DNA of 64,000 nt, taken from positions 25,555,366 through 25,619,365 of the forward strand of contig NC_090023.1 in the NCBI RefSeq assembly GCF_037176765.1. Direction: 5' to 3'. How positions within the stretch are numbered: position 1 is the first letter of the stretch; every line of letters starts with the position of its first letter. The notes below the pieces were generated by a model. That model searched no databases. It saw nothing but the letters and a program-made list of their open reading frames with translations, and had not been told where the DNA came from. Origin of the DNA: Anolis sagrei (taxonomy: Eukaryota; Chordata; Lepidosauria; Squamata; Anolidae). Both the position numbers and the translations under genes were made by a program. Shown piece after piece: positions 58,901-64,000 of the stretch.

Positions 58901-59842
58901 TTTTGTTCTGCAGTTGTTCTTTGGGCTAAATTTTGTATTTTTATTTTTAAAATAACAAGTCATAAATCTAGTTACTACAATAGTCCCAACTAAAGAGGAT
59001 TCATTAAATCAAAAGTTTTGATTTATAATTCTAGATTTAGACTAATTTCTTTTGCTGACACACATTAGGGTTTCAAAATCTATCCTTTCATGCCATTGAT
59101 CTTTCAGCTATAAATCCCATTTGGATGTCGTCGTCCCCCACCCCCCACCCCCCCCCCCCCACACACACACACCTTGAGGGTCTTCCTCCAGGGGCAAACC
59201 AAGAACAGGCAACTTGGAAGTCCCTGGACAGAAGTGGAGTGGGCAGATCAAAAGACAACCTGGCAAAATGGCACTACCTAAACGAATCCTCCACCTTGTA
59301 TGACTTTGGAGCAGAACAAACAACTCTGCATCTGTATGCTTGTCCACTATGCCCTACCTCATGTTCAGAAGAAAATTTGTTGGAGGCTACAGACAATGTG
59401 GTTGCTGATGCCCGTTTTTGGTCAAAAGATATTTAGCTGCTTGTTCTCCTTCTATTTGTATCAGTTTTATACTAATTTATGCATGTGAGATAAATAAATA
59501 CATAAATAAGCAACAAGAATTTCCTCAGTGTTCACTTTTGGGGTTCTGTGATTTTAGGAAAGGGGAATCATAATGAAGGAAGGAATGTTGATTCTGAAAT
59601 ATTCTTAATTTTCAAGGTGTTTGAAAAAGAGGATACTACAAGAAGACATTTACCCTAATTGCAAATCCATTTACATATCCTGAAGTACAGAATTTTGGAC
59701 TGGTCCATTTGCCCCACTTTGCTCCATTTGGCACTGCTAGGATTGAACTTGACTTCCGACTTTCCGCAGACGCAGCAGACGCAGCGACTTTCCAGACGCA
59801 GCAGAAGACCAAGTAGATGACAATGTCCATGAAGAGGTCCAT
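55950..59842 (-). CDS. VMO1-like gene E, three coding exons: 59842-59654, 57947-57850, 56244-55950
   Basis: The most diverged complete paralogue, 193 residues. Exon 1 (63 codons) starts at MDLFMDIVIYLVFCCVW and has an alanine/serine-rich stretch (ASAASAESRKSSS) near the expected signal cleavage site. It then has PNGAKWGKW and FC and ends AGG|gtaaat. Exon 2 (98 nt, two codons shorter than in B-D) has EDDTSLNDIRLYC and ends GG|gtgagc. Exon 3 starts after ctgacag with GFGQW, so the usual first Trp of WGxW is Phe. It carries DDTGANNIQFKC, WGTFGPWSKSC, GAICG and NTGLNDIIFYCC and ends in TAA. Eight cysteines are kept. The start is the least certain part: the frame is open upstream to another Met, but an acceptor (tttttgcag) lies between. 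The next Met, four codons in, is an alternative. Confidence 0.9.
56640..57105 (-). mobile_element. L2-type LINE 3' fragment in gene E intron 2
   Basis: Minus-strand reading contains RDRAFSVVAPRLWNLISP and FPYEPSRTLRSSGEVLL, the usual C-terminal text of vertebrate L2/CR1 elements, followed by the 3' UTR ending near 56640. Confidence 0.7.
57383..57690 (+). mobile_element. CR1 LINE 3' end in gene E intron 2
   Basis: Encodes MRNNGFKLQERRFHLNMRKN and SVVEAPSLEAFKQRLDGDLS, then TGA and a full CR1 3' UTR. It ends in the tandem octamer-like ATTCTATG ATTCTATG. Confidence 0.9.
58545..58800 (-). repeat. Retroelement 3' tail in gene E intron 1
   Basis: (ATC)n then CTTTATTTATACCCCACTACC and GGGACTCAGGGCGGCCTAC, a minus-strand tail of the type seen several times here (compare 22745-22800). 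Confidence 0.55.
59120..59435 (+). mobile_element. Non-LTR retrotransposon C-terminal fragment
   Basis: Plus frame gives GRSKDNLAKWHYLNESSTLY and DFGAEQTT, followed by ARFWSKDI, matching in layout the end of the element at 51780-52495. A C run and (AC)n stand at 59140-59172. It lies in intron 1 of gene E close to exon 1. Confidence 0.55.
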
Positions 59843-60329
59843 TGGAATGCAATCTATTTCAGATCCTCCTGCAAAAATTTTCCGGAAAACAAATGTCTTG
59901 AGATTATTAGACATGTTTACTGGAAATCCCACCTGGATCATTTCCAAAATCTAAAATCAAACACATCTAGCCACAAAAAAAGGTACTTCAGGGGCCTATA
60001 TACAGGATAAGCAATAATGGTGGAAATAATCCCTTTTCCCTTAATTATAGGAACCAATAATGAATTAACCAGCAAATTGAGAAATTGCTGGAGATATGGA
60101 AAATTATTACAGACATTGATATAAATCCAATGAGATTTCGTGGCTGATATTCTGTGTGGAACACTGTAACATAAAAGCTTAACTGGCAGAACTATGCTCC
60201 ATCTTAACCCATCAAGGCTCACCATTAGGCTGAAACAATTAACCCTTGGCTCTTCCATGGCTAGTGGAAAGCAGAGGGATCATGAAGGAAGATTGTGAGC
60301 TATCCTCCAGAAGGCTCAGTAGTATTCAG

Positions 60330-60839
60330 TAGGCTTGTTTGATTTTAAAAAATGGTTCAAAACTTGTTTCAGATGTAGGGGGCACTGGTGGTTCGATTCA
60401 GAAATCAGTTCCAATTTTCATAGAAAAAAATGTTCAAAACTTTTTGAAACTTCCAAGACTTCTGAATTCCGAATAATGGTTTCCCAGGATCCAGGCAGAA
60501 TGTGCTGGGAAAGGAGGAGCGGGGGGAATTCATCCAGGCTGCTTTAACACGGCTTCCCAGGATCCAGGCAGAATGAGAGGGGAAAAGGGGGGGGGGGGAA
60601 TTCATCCAATCTGCTTTAACATGACTTCCCAGACTTGAGCAGAGGCCAGGGAAGAGAAGCGGGGAAACGCTGAATCATTTCCGACTCACTTACTGCTTTG
60701 TAACAGAAATGGCGGAAAAAGCTTCAGAAGGACAAAGTGACCTCCAGTTGCCTTAAAAACTTTGAAATCACTGCAAAAAGCAAATCTTTTCAAATTTATT
60801 CCAAATTATGAAGATTCCAACTGAACCTAATCATGCCTA
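60330..60839. mobile_element. VNTR-bearing MITE upstream of gene E, 510 bp
   Basis: Ends TAGGCTTGTTTGAT and CATGCCTA. Flanked by gtattcag / ttattcag. It has two to three internal units. Same family as 15805-16428 and 37953-39118 but an independent insertion. Confidence 0.75.
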
Positions 60840-60879
60840 TTATTCAGTTTGAATCTAGCTACAGAAATTTGTTCTGGGA

Positions 60880-61378
60880 TTGTGGCGCAGCTGGCTGAGT
60901 GTCAGTTGCGTTAAGATCACTCTGACCAAAAGGTCATGAATTCGAAGCCAGCCCGGGTTGGAGTGGGTTTCCAACCAATTGTGTGTAGCCTGTTGTTGAC
61001 CTTTGCAACCCGAAAGACAGTTACATCTGTCAAGTAGGAAAATAAGGTACCACCTTAAAGTGTGGGGAGGCTAAATTAACTGATTTATGAGGCCATAAAG
61101 AAGACTCCAGCAAAGCATTCCAGAGGGGAAGCATGTGGGAATGCGGAAGTGATTCATCAGCGTCGCAGATGGATGATGAAAGCGACAGCTCTCCTGGCGG
61201 CCAGAAAAAGTTAAATAGCCTCTGTGTATGTCTGTATATGTTTGTATGTCAAAAACTGGCATTGAATGTTTGCCATATATGTGTACACTGTAATCCGCCC
61301 TGAGTCCCCTGCGGGGTAAGAAGGGCGGAATATAAAAGCTGTAAATAAATAGATAAATAAATAAATAAATAAATTGAG
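60880..61378 (+). mobile_element. Long tRNA-derived SINE
   Basis: Head with A box (TGGCGCAGCTGGCTGAGTG) and B box (GGTCATGAATTCGAAGCC). A conserved body follows (AACCCGAAAGACAGTTACATC, TCAAGTAGGAAAATAAGGTACC). It ends in a CCGCCCTGAGTCCCC..GGCGGAATATAAA tail and (AAAT)n. A squamate SINE family is likely. Confidence 0.8.
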
Positions 61379-61446
61379 TCAGACATTTTCAAAACACTCT
61401 CTTCTCTTCACCAGACATGGAAAGGTGCTGGGTGCCTGCATTTTCT

Positions 61447-61680
61447 AAGGTTCCAATTACACTGCCATATAAAATCCAGACTTATCTGCTCTCAACTGGA
61501 TTATGTGACTCTATACTGCCATGGATTCAGTTCAAAGCAAATCATCTGGATTTTATGTGGCAGTATAGAAGTGGTAAGTTACAGGTGGGAAGTTTTTTTT
61601 TATGTTTGTAAACTGCCCTGAGTCCCTTCAGGAAGAGAGGGTGGTCTAGAAATAAAGTGTTGTTGTTATTGTTGTTGTTA
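61447..61680. mobile_element. MITE and adjoining retroelement tail
   Basis: 61447-61590 has paired CCATATAAAATCCAGA / GGATTTTATGTGG blocks, as in the MITE at 26525-26662. 61595-61680 is a CTGCCCTGAGTCCCTT tail ending in (TTG)n. Confidence 0.55.
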
Positions 61681-61864
61681 TTTTGCAAAAGGTATAATAT
61701 AGTACACAAGAGACAAAAAAGGTATAGGCAGGTAGACTTATGCTTTCATCTACTTGTAATAGAATGCCACCCTTTATCAGTTGAACATCAAAAGTGAAAC
61801 AACACCCTCTAACATCAGAGCTGTTATAGGTTAGCATCCTGCCCCCATTTCAGTGTGCCACAGA

Positions 61865-62340
61865 TGGAGCAATCTTTATTATATATTTATTTATATCCCA
61901 TTTAATCTCTCCCAAAGGGGACTCGAAGTGGCTTGACATAAAAGCATTAGTATACAATTTAAAATATACAAATATGCAAGCATTAAAACAGAATTATACA
62001 TGAACAGCATTTTAAAAAGTCACAGTTAAAATACATCAAAACATACTCAAAGTTAAAAACCACAACACTCTTTGATTTGGTCTTTAAAACCTGTAAAAAC
62101 TGGTCTGAATAAAAAAAATAGCCTGCTACCAGAAGGACAGCAGGAAGGGGGCCACTCTGGTTTCCTTAGTCTGGCACTGTAGTCCAAAACTCTGGATGAT
62201 CTCTCCCAACAGTTTCATATATATATTAAACATCATGGGGGACAAAATGGAACCCTGAGAAACCCCACAGGTCAACCGCAGGAGTGTGAACAGGACCACC
62301 TTCTGGGTAAGGACCACCTTCTGGGTAAGGCCCTCCAGGA
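61865..62340 (-). mobile_element. L2-type LINE fragment with reverse transcriptase piece
   Basis: Minus strand reads LRLTCGVSQGSILSPMMFNIYMKLLGE, the reverse transcriptase QGS/LSP block, joined to a 3' tail (CCCATTTAATCTCTCCC). A short direct duplication GGACCACCTTCTGGGTAA lies at about 62298-62335. Confidence 0.7.
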
Positions 62341-62399
62341 AAGACCAGAGCTACTGTAAATAATGTTTACACATTTAAATACACATTAAATACACATTT

Positions 62400-64000
62400 A
62401 AATACATTTATTTAATACACATTATTTAATACACATTTAAATAGCCTGAGCTGATTCAATTTTGTTAACACCTATTAGAACAGATTCGTTGAATCATTTG
62501 TTGCAAGGTATATTAACTAGGTCTACTCTAGTTGGGACAAACTAGATCTAAAATACTGTTTGGATTGTCTTTGTGGAAAATAAATGTCTTTCAGTTCAAC
62601 AGGACAACAAAGCTACATGGTCTGATCATATTTTTCTTTAGTTCTGTTTCTGGCAACTGGTTAGGTCTGTATATTGCTGTCTTGCAACCCCTTCAGGGTT
62701 GAGAAGAGTGGGGTATAAATACAGTAAATAATAAATAAATAAATATTCCTAATTCCCTCAACAAGTTAATCTGTGAAATATAATGCAGTTGAACTTACAG
62801 TGTCACAGCAATCAGGTGTCCTTCAGGTGGAATGGGAGAGAACATGAGGTGAGCAGCAAATATAAGGTGAGTAGAGGCAGGACAAAGAAATGAGGGAGTC
62901 ATTTATTATGAATCAACATCTGTTGTGCTCTGATGCTCAATAACAGAGTGGAGCAGAACAAAGGCTGTAAGACTGATCTGTTCTTTATGTATCCCATCCT
63001 CTGGTGTCACCAAAAGCAAAAGCCTATTCACTTTAATAGGAAGTGTCATAAAGCCAACACCACATTTTTAAACAGGCTGTTTTGATCCAGGGCTCTTCTC
63101 TGATAACAAGTGCAAAGTTTAACCAAAATAAAGCCAGGATGTGCCAAAACCTACGTTACTAAAACAAATAACTTAAACACCGAGTCTCTTCATGTCTAAC
63201 TTCAGAACAGAAATATAACACATGACCGAGACAATTCAAACTAAATCCCAAGATACAAAGGCCCAAACTGTCATCGGGGTTCCAAATTCAAGTCAGGAAA
63301 GCAGGGTAAGCCGATATTCAAAGTTCAAAGATACAAGCTGAAATTCAAGTCCATTAATCAAACCATGAAGTCAGTCTGTAGTCCAGACACAAGGTATTAC
63401 AGTGCAACAGGTTCAAAGCAGGGCTTCAAAGTTCAGAAGAGTACAAGACAAGATCACAGGAATAAGGTTTAGTTATCAAGATCTTCCCCAGGAGTAACAG
63501 CCAAAATATAGATCCGATAGTTCCATAGTTACTGTTCCCAATGAGCAATCCCTTGCAGGTTCTCTGTTTTGTTAGGATTTTTTTTAATTCCCTGTCATTT
63601 TCTAAGTGATAGCTGAATTAATATCTCTGGCCTAATCATCTGTAAAACAGTTAAGCCACTGTAATTATGGTGTGGTGGTCAATGCAACAGGAGTAGTATA
63701 TACGTTGTAGCTCTACTGAATAAGTTTGATGAGGGATGAATAGTGGTTTGGAGAGGGTGTTGGAGGATTGCTGCTGTAAGCAGTGAGGAAGAATAAGCTG
63801 TAAAGTTTGTATACTTTGTGTATACTTATGCTGACCATTAGCTCCTTGCACATAGTGCTTTTGCTTGCACTTTATATACTTGAAGAGGGTTAGGGGAGGC
63901 TGGGGGGAACTGAAGAGTGCAGGGTGGGGGGAGGTAAAGAGTAAATCCAGCTAATAATGAAGAACTAAATAAAATAATCACTATTGGGCCATGGGCTGAG
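62400..64000. other. Unassigned right end, possible fossil LTR on the minus strand
   Basis: 62680-62740 is a retroelement tail with (AAAT)n. About 62810-63500 on the minus strand has the texture of an LTR (long non-coding stretch ending near CTGATTGCTGTGACACTG), but I found no clean TG..CA ends or target repeat. No gene is seen. Confidence 0.3.

Noticed and set aside
60880-60965. Possible tRNA gene
   Set aside because: A and B boxes are present, but the sequence continues into a SINE body and tail and does not fold as a complete tRNA.

Overview
The window looks like squamate reptile DNA (a lizard, possibly Anolis-like). The evidence is the repeat content: an almost unbroken RTE-BovB LINE, an L1, CR1, L2-type and R4-type LINEs, Sauria-type tRNA SINEs, a Penelope-like element, SPIN-like and other hAT elements, and many ATT/AAT microsatellites. 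This assignment is inference; no species marker was found.

The host genes are a tandem cluster of vitelline membrane outer layer protein 1 (VMO1, VOMI family) paralogues, all on the minus strand. Gene A is represented by its first coding exon only (80-250) and runs off the left edge. Genes B (4701-8853), C (17307-22214), D (39267-45320) and E (55950-59842) each have three coding exons with GT-AG borders and identical intron phases (0, then 2). They encode secreted proteins of 189-193 residues that keep eight cysteines and three copies of the DDTxLN-type motif of the beta-prism fold. B, C and D also share a candidate non-coding 5' exon with a TATA-like box (about 9.7, 27.6 and 47.8 kb) and an ATTAAA poly(A) signal 52 nt after the stop.

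B, C and D lie in large duplicated units (about 3.1-13.6, 13.9-31.3 and 32.3-51.6 kb). Insertions date the duplications. C and D share a hAT element, a MITE, a Sauria SINE, R4 sequence and a VNTR-bearing MITE that B lacks, so the B lineage split first. Later insertions are private to one unit and leave empty sites in the others: the 5'-inverted L1, a solo LTR and a hAT inside R4 in C; a BovB, a Penelope element with a MITE nested in it, and a SINE in D; a MITE and a C-rich element in B. A stretch of about 550 bp around exon 2 is almost identical in C and D while their flanks are clearly diverged, which suggests gene conversion.

E is a more diverged paralogue in its own repeat-rich setting. 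Most remaining DNA is decayed retroelement tails, MITEs and unassigned intergenic sequence. No RNA gene, CRISPR array or non-VMO1 host gene was recognised.
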